NCBI GenBank assembly: GCA_023634235.1
Contig: JAMKCF010000001.1
Location: forward strand, 18,324,758 to 18,388,757
Direction of reading: 5' to 3'
Source: Pisaster brevispinus
Taxonomy: Eukaryota > Echinodermata > Asteroidea > Forcipulatida > Asteriidae
Length of the DNA stretch: 64,000 nt
Shown here in pieces: positions 25,199 to 36,706 of this stretch. Made by a program: the position numbers and the translations under genes. The stretch's first letter is position 1. Each line of letters opens with the position of its first letter. The notes under the pieces were generated by a model. That model did not search any database. It was given only the letters and a program-made list of their open reading frames with translations, and was not told where the DNA came from.

Positions 25199-25635
25199 AC
25201 CCCTAAAAGTAACCGGCCGAAACTGGTGATTTTTTGGTGTCTGTTTACTGGGTAGTGCCGATGGTCTGTCCTTGTGGAGTTTATTCCTAGTGATTTGATG
25301 TGCCACCATGTTGAAGGAGATAAGCGATGCTGCTTTGAGTTAAGACCAAGAAGCTGGTCTCTAGTAAACGGAGGTTGATTATAAGGCAGAGAATGCACGA
25401 CGTGAGGTTCCTTAGGCTGGAGGTAAGTGTCAGGTCCGGGGTTTGGGTTGATGTCCCCGGCAATTAGAAGTTGAATCTGGAAAGTTTCAACACAGCTGAC
25501 GTTGCTGTAGAGGCGTATCTTTGATCCAGAGTACCGTACAGTCAAATAAAATGGCTGCTGCTTAGCTTGTATTGAGTGCCTGTATATAGGTGATGCTTGT
25601 ACATTGGAGTTTATTAGTTGCTGAACAAATCCCAC
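25192..25635 (-). pseudogene. LINE ORF N-terminal part with 2A-like peptide
   Basis: An open frame read on the minus strand has GDINPNPGP at 25432-25458, after a hydrophobic LLIA stretch. Such NPGP peptides at the start of non-LTR retrotransposon proteins are known from several animals and can cause ribosome skipping. The usual Glu of the DxExNPGP signature is Asn here, so activity is uncertain. The frame ends at the border of the 18-kb insertion, and the next expected domain, the endonuclease, resumes at 7220 on the same strand. The frame at the join is off by one, as expected of a dead copy. Confidence 0.65.
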
Positions 25636-26181
25636 TGAAAAGACCGATCAGAAGCAAATGAAAAAGAGCTCCATTGTGCTGATTATCAAGGGAGAGTGGC
25701 GGATGAAATGCACCGACCTTAATCCCTTTTTTGTGTGCATGGTTGAGTGAGTTGGGATTAAGATGACCAGTCCAAGATGTCTACAATTCATATATGCTAC
25801 AGCACAGTAGAAATGTGAAAACTAATTCAAAAGTTTCAGCAATAAACTGAGTGAAATATTGCTTCAGAATGGTCTAGGAGTATCACTGTGTCTAATAAAG
25901 TACTCTGGTAGTAAAATCATGAAATTACTCAGAGTGGTGATCGAGGAAAAAGTGCAAATTTCGAGAGGGGTCAGAGCTGCTGCCTGGCGCATCCGACTAC
26001 AAATTGACTAACTAAATGTTACTCTTCACATGCATCAACAGAAATTGGTAATGTAAGAATTCATTTAGTTATGTGGTTGTTGCAAAGTTTAAGTGATCCG
26101 GAACTGGTCAAGCGACTGTACAGTACTGTGTAGTACTGTAGTGTAACTATGCAATATACATTTATTACAGTCATCACTCAC

Positions 26182-26319
26182 CATATTTTCATGACGTAAA
26201 TCTCCCATTAAAAAACTCTGACCCCTTTTTTGCTGCTTGAGTGGAGAGGAATTAGCAACGTTTTCACCATTGACAAAACCATGCATGCCATGGTACCAGG
26301 GTGTAATTGTTTATTCTGC
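26182..26319 (-). CDS. Possible exon with a strong splice donor
   Basis: On the minus strand a frame with WYHGMHGFVNGEN and GQSFLMGDLRHENM ends at a good donor (ATG|GTGAGT at 26182). WYHG and SFL recall the start of an SH2 domain, but spacing is poor and the frame meets a stop just before an acceptor-like site near 26320. It may be a decayed exon or chance. Confidence 0.2.
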
Positions 26320-28228
26320 ATGACCACAGAGCTCCATTATGTAACCTATTAGGAACGGTTACTGACTCCCTGCACAAAAGGTATGGCCCCTAAAACAAAA
26401 TCCCTGAATACTATTACCAGAGCTCACAGTAATGTACTGGCTAGTTTATCACTGTTTTAAGTCTGGTAAAAGATTCAGCATGTTCTAAATTTAAGGACAT
26501 AGATCTTAGACTTAAAACTATTTACAGGGTAGCATTTCTCAAACTTTCTTGTCAACATCATTTCCTTGAAACGTAAACATTTAAGGACGGAAACTCAATG
26601 CTATTTTTTTCAGTTTATCTTCATTTTATTGATTTCAAACTCATGCAATGATGGAAATCATTACTTCATGGAGGAAGGAACATTCCATTTCCTCACAAAC
26701 TTGTCTAATACTAAATAAGATACATGTAAATCCATTCCCCAATTATGGAACACTTTAAAACTGCTGCAACTTAAAAGGTTTGTCTTTCATTCATAATTGT
26801 TAATGTTACTGTGTGATTATTTAGTCTCAGGAAACACTTTAAACAGTCGCCCTTTAAAAACAGAAACAATGAAAATATAATTCCACACCAAACATACAGC
26901 ACATAAATTAAGAAACAATTGAAAAGAACTGATAAAGTTAACAACAATATAAACCTGCCGCCTAACCATTAAAATAGGTTGACGTTATTAATGCTACAAA
27001 TTTTCTGAATTTTCTGAATTAATAATAACAATAAGAACCCTATTGAATCTAGCTATTTACGGACCCCCTCGAAATCAACATTGTTTACATTGATTGCCGC
27101 AAAGTCCCTAAAGACAGAAAAACAAATTTTCATTATTTTACTAATATGTGACGCTCAAATTTGATTAGTTTTCACATTTGTTGAAAATTTATTTGTTGAA
27201 AATTAGAGGATGGAATTAATTTACCCTCTCACTAGATAACATTAGCAAGGATATACTTTCTTTAAACTTAATTGGTGACTGGGGGAAAATCTGCAGTTAA
27301 TGGGAAACTGTAATTAAACAAAACAAATCAATTAAGTGCAAAAAGACAACGATACTGTTACAATTCATCATTGGTAACAGAAGAACTACTACTAATAATA
27401 AACAAACTCGGGTACAAAAGTTTGAAATAAATGTTTTAAGTTAAGCATATTGCCATTAAGGGTCAAATGGAAGGACTATCACCAGTATTTGAGACTACTA
27501 ATAAAGTGATGTAGCCAGTATGAAAAAAACCTCTTCTTAAAACAGAAATAAGATATGCAAACAAAACTAACAAATTATTATTTCTCACGAACTGTACTTG
27601 TGCAACTTAACAACGATTGATGTACAGGTTTAGCATTTATATATACACAAACCATGACTCAGCTTGATATACTCAGGTAAATGTATTATAGTTTAAGTGC
27701 TTACAATTAGGTTGTATGCTATAGTAGTAAACATTTAGTTTTAGTAGTACATCTCACCATAGAGAAATTAGATCTCACATATCTCACCTGCACACATAGG
27801 CATCTACATGATGTACATACATTTGTACAGTGTACCTGTGTTTTATGTGCACGTGTTTGATGCTGGAAAGTTTAAGAAAAGAAAAAAGTACAAGCAAATT
27901 TACTTTGGAGTAGCATTATGAAAAAACACGACCCAAACGAGGAAAGATAGTTTACATGCATGTGCATTCAAATTTTTACATGTTCTTGAAACAATGTAAA
28001 GCTTCATTTTACTGCATACTAAAATATTATGTGCTGCAGTTTTGTTTAATCTTCTAGTAAGTTATATTACAGTTCACTCTTTACGATCAATTGGTGCACC
28101 GATGAATGTATACATATAGATTTTTGAATGTCTTTAGTGCCAAATTAGTAAAATATTAAGGGAACTTCAGATTGAATTACATTTGTTTTTTAAGATAAGG
28201 AAATTACAGAAATGCAAAGAGTAATTAC

Positions 28229-28420
28229 CTTTCTCAACTTTAGCAGAAGCAATTGGTACAATAATGGTCTCGCCATCCTTCTTTTTGCAAACAAATTCAT
28301 GGTTGCACCGGTCAAATATGGAGAGTGTCTCTTTATCAATCTCAAGGCTTGTCATCAGGTGTATCTGACATCTTAATGGCTTGTTTGCAAGTTGCCGCTT
28401 TCTGTCAACAACACAGTTAC
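28229..28420 (-). CDS. Probable internal exon of an unrecognised gene
   Basis: The 192-bp piece is open, is 64 codons long, has an acceptor (ttttgtcag|G) and a donor (AAAG|GTAATT), and reads like a folded protein (SLEIDKETLSIFDRCNHEF, CKKKDGETIIVPIASA). I do not recognise the family. It is the best candidate in the window for a host gene exon; partners were not found nearby, except possibly the weaker piece at 26182-26319. Confidence 0.45.
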
Positions 28421-29048
28421 CTGACAAAACCAACATTTGACACCAATTAAAAGAGCTAAAAGTGGCTGTAAAGACATTAAAAGACTCTTGTCACATGTTT
28501 AAATAAAAAGAAAAGGAAACAAGAATAGGCCCCAATGTTACAACTATACATAATACTAATAAAACTAATAGGAATAAATCACAATCAGGTAATATTGGCA
28601 GAACTTTTTCCAAGAAAAGATGTTTTATCATGCCACTTCAATATTGGACCCCTGGAGCCTCAGGAGGCCTAGCTTCATTAGCCTATTATTAACAAGGACT
28701 GCTGATTATTTGCAGTTTTCCTTTTAACAAATTTAGGAAAAGGGTAGGACATTTTTTTTTGAACAAGGGCTGACCTACTTGCACATACATTGTATGGTTT
28801 ACTAGACTTTTCAAGCTATTTAATCAGTTTTTCTGATTTTTCAAAGGGCAAGAAAATCAGAAATCAGACTGAAGTAGGAAGAATGTCATGCCTGGGAAAC
28901 TTGCTATTGTATTACAATAGAGCTTGTCAACAGAGCTTGTTAAAAACCACTGAAACTGTTGTTTATTGAGTAACATTTCTACGAATTGGGCTATGCATGT
29001 ATGTATCACATAATGGCAAACAGGAGGTTGGTTTACCAACACTTGCAC

Positions 29049-29214
29049 CGCGTTTACACTTGATCCGGCAAGGGCGATCAAAGGAGGATCAGATCCTGCA
29101 AGGGCGATCAAAGGGCGATCAACAGCTAGTGTAAACGCAAGAGCGATCATTTTGATCGCCCTTGCAGGATCTGATCCTTCTTTGATCGCCCTTGCCGGAT
29201 CCAGTGTAAACGCG
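29049..29214. repeat. Foldback element, 64-bp arms
   Basis: Left arm 29049-29112 and right arm 29151-29214 are near-perfect inverted repeats (a few mismatches) around a 38-bp loop. Each arm holds aagggcgatcaaa twice. The loop carries another tgtaaacgc word like the arm ends, so it may be built from repeated units. Likely a MITE or foldback transposon. Confidence 0.75.
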
Positions 29215-29344
29215 ATGATAGGCTCCAGCTAGGTAATAGGATGATTGTTTGATTACTAGGAGTGCGTGAGTCAGGACCAGCTGGACCATTGAAAATCAAG
29301 GCTTTAAAGTTCAAGATGATGTTACAGAAGAAAAATAAGAAGGG

Positions 29345-29528
29345 AGAGAGAGGAGGGGTGGGGGAAGGGGGTGGGGGTAGGGGGGTGGGGGAAGGGGGGG
29401 TGGGGGAAGGGGGGTGGGGGAAGGGGGGTGGGGGAAGGGGGGGTGGGGGAAGGGGGTGGGGGAAGGGGGTGGGGGAAAGGGGGTGGGGGAAGGGGATGGG
29501 GGAAGGGGGTGGGGGAAGGGGGAGGGGA
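29345..29528 (+). repeat. G-rich minisatellite with G-quadruplex potential
   Basis: About a dozen units of roughly 12-15 bp, GGGGGAAGGGGGTG with variants. Every few bases there is a run of four or more G, so the plus strand could form quadruplexes and the minus strand is C-rich. Open frames through it (Gly-rich or Pro-rich) are artefacts. Confidence 0.9.
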
Positions 29529-29529
29529 G

Positions 29530-30138
29530 GAATTAGACAGCACAAATGTTTTTAAAGGCAGACAAGCTTCCAGATACCTTAAATAGTTGATCACACTTCT
29601 TACACTTCTATAATATGTAGTTACTTAAATAGTTATCGTAGGCTTGCTGACTATACTTGTTTACTTTAAATTTGTCTAGTTTAGTTTCATTTGTAGATGT
29701 TATCCTTTGTTGTCAATCAGTGTGGTAGGTATATGAGGAATTGATTTTTTAAGGAGTAGGGTACCAAAAAAGCTCTAGAAAAGTTGCAATGACCTTAATA
29801 TATTTTAATTCAGATTATTTTAATCCTAATGATTTTGTATGCGTTTGCACTGTCAGCCAATTAAAGCTCAGGTTGTGTGGGCCTAGCATGCAAGCTACAT
29901 CTGTAATTATAAGCTTGTCGAACACCACAAAATTAGTTTATAGCTTTACAGAAAAATAACTAAGCTTTTACTCGATTTAATCAATACAAACAAAATTACA
30001 AAGTCAATTAACTAGCGTGTAAGTCAAGTTTTAAAACCAAGTGTAAGTCAACCATTATAAATGCTTTCCCCTGACCTAGATATCCAAGTTAAGTTGAACA
30101 CAAACAAAATTATTAAAAACGAACAAAAATAAAACCAA
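29530..30138. other. AT-rich spacer
   Basis: No gene, repeat or signal that I can recognise lies between the minisatellite and the first Helitron end. Confidence 0.4.
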
Positions 30139-31442
30139 CTAGATGTTAGTGATTGTAACTTACAATCACACAGCTGTTCCGTTCTGCTGACCTAAAAAGT
30201 TCTGTTTTGTTGCCCAAGATGTGAACTGATTCTGTATTTTGTGTATGTGACGTAATTTTGTTCGAAATGAATGCTTGATTTCCAGAGTGATAACCACAGT
30301 GTAAACTAGGTTTATTAAGTTCGGATCTTTTTTTAGGCCTGAAGTTAAGGTCAAAGTAAGGTCATCTTTTTGTTTAAAATGTTTCAAGTTTAGTAAGCTA
30401 CAAAATAACTCAAACATTACGACTCTATGACATGTGGTTCAGGAGATATGATTTTTTAAAATTTGAACTTCCTGTTTGGACCGGAAGTTAAGGTCAAAGT
30501 GAGGTTATCTTTTTTGTTAAAATTTTTCAAGTGTGGTAAGCTACAACACAACTCAAACATTACTACTCTTTGACATGTTGTTCAGGAGATATGAGTTTTA
30601 AAGATGGAACTTCCTGTTTGGACCAGAAGTAAAGGTCAGAGTGAGGTCATCACTGTACATGAAATGTCGCAAGTGTTGTAAGCTACAATACAACACAAAC
30701 GTTACGCCTTTCTGACTTTTGGTTCAGGAGATATGATTTTATAAAGATTTGAGCTTCCTGTTTGGACCGGAAGTAAAGGTCAAAGTGAGGTCATCACTAA
30801 AAATATTTTTTTGCAATTGTTTTACGCTACAAAGCAACACAAACATTACGACTCTACGACATTTGGTTCAGGAGTTATGATTTTTTAAAGGAATAAGCTT
30901 TGAATTAGCGTTATTCGACACCTGATTTCAACACAGCCAAAAAAATGTGTTTTTCGTACTAATAAATTTTATAAGGAACACGATGGTAAAAAATAAAATC
31001 CGATCGATGCATTCAAAAAAAAAACCTTAACCTACATAGGAATTGCATGTGCTGCTCATGTACACATTTACACTTGTAGCGCCATGTGTTTTGTACACAA
31101 AACGAAAACGCGCCAATAAATGACGTCATGATGACGTGACGGAGAATGTTGGGACATAATTTACATCTACAACACAAGACAAGTCCATAACTGAATAAAG
31201 TGTAAGGATCGGATGTATACTTCTTGAGTTATGATAGACACAAGATTGGCTAATTACATATTCATACCGCTGTCACGTGAATAATTAATTAAGAATTTTT
31301 AATTACTTACATCTAAAATTTAGTTCCAGACATAAGCTTTCATATGGTAAAACATTTGACTACAGTTTTGTTTTTCTAAAAGGGACATATGGCTTTTGAA
31401 AGAGTCACAGGTTAAGTCAATACGGTTTTAGGGAAAGAAAGA
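30139..31442 (-). mobile_element. Non-autonomous Helitron, copy A
   Basis: Minus orientation. The 3' end is CTAG at 30139-30142, flanked by A on the plus strand, with the hairpin gtgattgtaa/ttacaatcac just inside, which is the Helitron 3' signature. The 5' end is taken at TCTTTCTTTCCC (31442), preceded by ATT-type DNA. The interior has tandem units of about 120-140 bp built on ggaccggaagtaaaggtcaa and a unique 5' half with tgacgtcatgatgacgtga. No protein is encoded. Confidence 0.7.
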
Positions 31443-31452
31443 ATAATAATAA

Positions 31453-32761
31453 CTAGATGTAAGTGATTGTAACTTACAATCACACAGCTGTTCCGTTCTG
31501 CTGACCTAAAAAGTTATGTTTTGTAGCCCAAAATATGAACTGATTCTGTATTTGTCTATATGACGTAATGTTGTTCGAAATGATCAATGCTTGTTTTGCA
31601 GAGTGATAATCAAAGTGTAAACTAGTTTAATTAAGTTCGGATCTTGTTTTTTGACCGGAAGTTAAGGTCAAAGTGAGGTCATCTTTTTTGTTAAAATTTT
31701 TCAAGTGTGATAAGCTACAACACAAGTCAAACATTACGACTCTTTGACATGTTGTTCAGGAGATATGAGTTTTAAAGATTGAACTTCCTGTTTGGACCGG
31801 AAGTAAAGGTCAAAGTGAGGTCATCACTAAAAATAAATTTTTGCAAATGTGGTAAGCTACAACACAACTTAAACATTACGACTTAATGACATATGGTTCA
31901 GGAGATATGATTTGTTAAAGTTTTTAGCTTCCTGTTTGGACCGGAAGTAAAGGTCAAAGTGAGGTCATCACTAAAAATAATTTTTTGCAAATGTTGTAAG
32001 CTACAATACAACACAAACGTTACGCCTTTTTGACTTTTGGTTCAGGAGATATGATTTTATTAAGATTTGAGCTTCCTGTTTGGACCGGAAGTAAAGGTCA
32101 AAGTGAGGTCATCACTTCAAATAAATTTTTGCAATTGTTGTACGCTACAAAGCAACACAAACATTACGACTCTACGACATTTGGTTCAGGAGATATGATT
32201 TTTTAAAGGAATAAGCTTTGAATTAGCGTAATTCGACACCTGATTACGTCACAGCAAAAAAAAATGTGTTTTTCGTACTAATAAATTTGATAAGGAACAC
32301 GATGGTAAAAAAAAAATTCCGATCGATGCATTCTTAAAAAAAAACCTAAACCTACATAGGAATTGCATGTGCTGCTCATGTACACATTTACACTTTTAGT
32401 GCCATGTGTTTTGTACACAAAACGAAAACGCGCCAATAAATGACGTCATGATGACGTGACGTAGAATGTTGGGACATCATTTACATCTACAACACAAGAC
32501 AAGTCCATAACTGAAAAAAGTTTAAGGATCGGATGTATTCTTCTTGAGATATGGTGCAAACAAGATTGGCTAATTAAATATTCATACCGCTGTCACGTGA
32601 ATAATTAATTAAGAATTTTAATTTAATTACATTTAAAATTTAAGTCAGGGCATAAGCTTTAATATGGTATTTGATTTGTTCATTTTTAATAACTCTAAGA
32701 GGGACATAATGACTTTTGAAAAGTCACATGTTAAGTCAATACGATTTTAGGGAAAGAAAGA
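31453..32761 (-). mobile_element. Non-autonomous Helitron, copy B
   Basis: Same organisation as copy A: CTAG at 31453-31456 with a perfect inner hairpin, tandem ggaccggaagt units, and a 5' end at 32761. Only 10 bp (ataataataa) separate it from copy A in head-to-tail order. Confidence 0.7.
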
Positions 32762-32784
32762 ATAATAATAATATTAATAAAAAA

Positions 32785-34521
32785 CTAGATGTAAGTGATT
32801 GTAACTTACAATCACACAGCTGTTCCGTTCTGCTGACCTAAAAAGTTCTGTTTTGTAGCCAAAGATGAGAACTGATTCTGTATTTTGTGTATGGGACGTA
32901 ATGTTGTTCGAAATGATCAATGCTTGTTTTGCAGAGTGATAATCAGTGTAAACTAGTTTAAGTAAGTTCGGATCTTGTTTTAGACCGGAAGTTAAGGTCA
33001 AAGTGAGGTCATCTTTTTTTGTTAAAATGTTTCAAGTGTGGTAAGCTATAAAAACAACTCAAACATACGACCCTATGACATGTGGTTTAGGAGGGGATTA
33101 TTTTTTAAAGTTTGAACTTCCTGTTTGGACCGGAAGTTAAGGTCAAAGTGAGGTCATCTTTTTTGTTAAAATGTTTCAAGTGTGGTAAGCTATAAAAACA
33201 ACTCAAACATACGACTCTTTGACATGCTGTTCAGGAGATATGAGTTTTAAAGATTGAACTTCCTGTTTGGACCGGAAGTAAAGGTCAAAGTGAGGTCATC
33301 ACCGTACATGAAATGTCGCAAGTGTTGTAAGCTACAATACAACACAAACGTTACGCCTTTTTGACTTTTGGTTCAGGAGATATGATTTTATTAAGATTTG
33401 AGCTTTCTGTTTGGACCGGAAGTAAAGGTCAAACTGAGGTCATCACTAAAAATATTTTTTTGCAAATGTTGTAAGCTACAATACAACACAAACGTTACGC
33501 CTTTTTGATTTTTGGTTCAGGAGATATGATTTTATAAATATTTGAGCTTCCTGTTTGGACCGGAAGTAAAGATCAAAGTGAGGTCATCACTAAAATAACA
33601 TTTTTGCAAATGTTGTAAGCTACAATACAACACAAACATTACGACTTAATGACATATGGTTCAGGAGATATGATTTGTTAAAGTTTTGAGCTTCCTGTTT
33701 GGACCGGAAGTAAAGGTCAAAGTGAGGTCATCACCGTACATGAAATGTCGCAAGTGTTGTAAGCTACAATACAACACAAACGTTACGCCTTTTTGACTTT
33801 TGGTTCAGGAGATATGATTTTATTAAGATTTGAGCTTCCTGTTTGGACCGGAAGTAAAGGTCAAAGTGAGGTCATCACTACAAATAATTTTTTGCAATTG
33901 TTGTACGCTACAAAGCAACACAAACATTACGACTCTACGACATTTGGTTCAGGAGATATGATTTTTTAAAGGAATAAGCTTTGAATTAGCGTAATTCGAC
34001 ACCTGATTACGTCACAGCAAAAAAAATGTGTTTTTTCGTACTAATAAATTTGATAAGGAACACGATGGTAAAAAAAATTCCGATCGATGCATTCTAAAAA
34101 AAAACCTAAACCTACATAGGAATTGCATGTGCTGCTCATGTACACATTTACACTTTTAGTGCCATGTTTTTTGTACACAAAACGAAAACGCGCCAATAAA
34201 TGACGTCATGATGACTTGACGTAGAATGTTGGGACATAATTTACATCTACAACACAAGACAAGTCCATAACTGAAAAAAGTTTAAGGATCGGATGTATTC
34301 TTCTTGAGATATGGTGCAAACAAGATTGGCTAATTAAATATTCATACCGCTGTCACGTGAATAATTAATTAAGAATTTTAATTTAATTACATTTAAAATT
34401 TAAGTCAGGGCATAAGCTTTAATATGGTATTTGATTTGTTCATTTTTAATAACTCTAAGAGGGACATAATGACTTTTGAAAAGTCACATGTTAAGTCAAT
34501 ACGATTTTAGGGAAAGAAAGA
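32785..34521 (-). mobile_element. Non-autonomous Helitron, copy C
   Basis: CTAG at 32785-32788 and 5' end at 34521. It has more internal repeat units than A and B, which explains its 1.7-kb length. A 23-bp spacer separates it from B, identical to the spacer that separates C from D. Confidence 0.7.
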
Positions 34522-34544
34522 ATAATAATAATATTAATAAAAAA

Positions 34545-36091
34545 CTAGATGTAAGTGATTGTAACTTACAATCACACAGCTGTTCCGTTCTGCTGACCTA
34601 AAAAGTTCTGTTTTGTAGCCCAAGATGAGAACTGATTCTGTATTTTGTGTATGGGACGTAATGTTGTTCGAAATGATCAATGCTTGTTTTGCAGAGTGAT
34701 AATCACAGTGTAAACTAGTTTAAGTAAGTTCGGATCTTGTTTTAGACCGGAAGTTAAGGTCAAAGTGAGGTCATCTTTTTTTGTTAAAATGTTTCAAGTG
34801 TGGTAAGCTATAAAAACAACTCAAACATACGACCCTATGACATGTGGTTTAGGAGGGGATTATTTTTTAAAGTTTGAACTTCCTGTTTGGACCGGAAGTT
34901 AAGGTCAAAGTGAGGTCATCTTTTTTGTTAAAATGTTTCAAGTGTGGTAAGCTATAAAAACAACTCAAACATACGACTCTTTGACATGCTGTTCAGGAGA
35001 TATGAGTTTTAAAGATTGAACTTCCTGTTTGGACCGGAAGTAAAGGTCAAAGTGAGGTCATCACCGTACATGAAATGTCGCAAGTGTTGTAAGCTACAAT
35101 ACAACACAAACGTTACGCCTTTTTGACTTTTGGTTCAGGAGATATGATTTTATTAAGATTTGAGCTTCCTGTTTGGACCGGAAGTAAAGATCAAAGTGAG
35201 GTCATCACTAAAAATAATTTTTTGCAAATGTTGTAAGCTACAATACAACACAAACGTTACGCCTTTTTGATTTTTGGTTCAGGAGATATGATTTGTTAAA
35301 GTTTTGAGCTTCCTGTTTGGACCGGAAGTAAAGGTCAAAGTGAGGTCATCACCGTACATGAAATGTCGCAAGTGTTGTAAGCTACAATACAACACAAACG
35401 TTACGCCTTTTTTGACTTTTGGTTCAGGAGATATGATTTTATTAAGATTTGAGCTTCCTGTTTGGACCGGAAGTAAAGGTCAAAGTGAGATCATCACTAA
35501 AAATAAATTTTTGCAATTGTTGTACGCTACAAAGCAACACAAACATTACGACTCTACGACATTTGGTTCAGGAGATATGATTTTTTAAAGGAATAAGCTT
35601 TGAATTAGCGTAATTCGACACCTGATTACGTCACAGCAAAAAAAATGTGTTTTTCGTACTAATAAATTTGATAAGGAACACGATGGTAAAAAAAAAATTC
35701 CGATCGATGCATTCTAAAAAAAAACCTAAACCTACGTAGGAATTGCATGTGCTGCTCATGTACACATTTACACTTTTAGTGCCATGTGTTTTGTACACAA
35801 AACGAAAACGCGCCAATAAATGACGTCATGATGACGTGACGTAGAATGTTGGGACATAATTTACATCTACAACACAAGACAAGTCCATAACTGAAAAACG
35901 TTTAAGGATCGGATGTATTCTTCTTGAGATATGGTGCAAACAAGATTGGCTAATTAAATATTCATACCGCTGTCACGTGAATAATTAATTAAGAATTTTA
36001 ATTTAATTACATTTAAAATTTAAGTCAGGGCATAAGCTTTAATATGGTATTTGATTTGTTCATTTTTAATAACTCTAAGAGGGACATAATG
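34545..36091 (-). mobile_element. Non-autonomous Helitron, copy D, 5'-truncated
   Basis: CTAG at 34545-34548. Its first part is nearly identical to copy C, including the spacer, indicating tandem duplication. It breaks off at gggacataatga (36091), where the other copies continue about 50 bp further to the 5' end. Confidence 0.65.
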
Positions 36092-36400
36092 AGATTTGAG
36101 CTTCCTGTTTGGACCGGAAGTAAAGGTCAAAGTGAGGTCATCACTAAAAATAAATTTTTGCAATTGTTGTACGCTACAAAGCAACACACACATTACGACT
36201 CTACGACATTTGGTTCAGGAGATATGATTTTTTATAGGAATAAGCTTTGAATTAGCGTAATTCGACACCTGATTACGTCACAGCAAAAAAAATGTGTTTT
36301 TCGTACTAATAAATTTTATAAGGAACACAATAATAAAAAAAATTCTGATCGATGCATTCTAAAAAAAAACCTAAACCTACATAGGAATTACATGTGCTGC
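36092..36400 (-). mobile_element. Helitron fragment E
   Basis: From 36092 the sequence jumps back to an internal repeat unit (gagcttcctgtttggaccgg) and runs through the unique part to about 36400. It lacks both ends. The jump probably marks unequal exchange between copies. Confidence 0.55.
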
Positions 36401-36525
36401 TCCTGCACAAATCGATTGGGCTGTGCTCAAAGCAATCGATCTTCTATCGGTTAGGAATTAGGCAATTTTTCTGCTAAAGTTAGCTCGAAAATGGGCTTAT
36501 CGTTACAGCGCTATGAAATTGGGTC

Positions 36526-36706
36526 CAGGGCCCTATTTCATAAAGCTGTTAAGCAGAAAATTTCTTTACTTAGCAAGAAATGAGCGGGGTACCAGTGGCA
36601 ACAATGTAAACTTCATGGAATGTTGGCTGGTAACCTGTATCTGCTAAGCAAGATTTTGCTGTTGCTAGCAAGTTTTGTGCTTACATGCTTTATGAAATTG
36701 GGCCCA
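36526..36706. mobile_element. MITE with GGGCCC...TTTCATAAAGC inverted ends
   Basis: The left end gggccctatttcataaagc and the right end gctttatgaaattgggccc are inverted repeats about 180 bp apart. The interior has repeated cttagca/gctaagca words. A related end (ctatgaaattgggtcc) lies immediately to the left, perhaps another copy. I recall this type as very common in some marine deuterostome genomes. Confidence 0.65.

Larger units (their letters stand above)
25640..29048. other. AT-rich DNA, probable host intron or intergenic
   Basis: Mostly featureless AT-rich sequence. Two exon-like pieces on the minus strand are listed separately (28229-28420 and 26182-26319). No repeats of note. Confidence 0.4.

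Noticed and set aside
29147..29594. Gly-rich and Pro-rich open frames on both strands
   Set aside because: Explained by the GGGGGAAGGGGGTG minisatellite; no coding signal.
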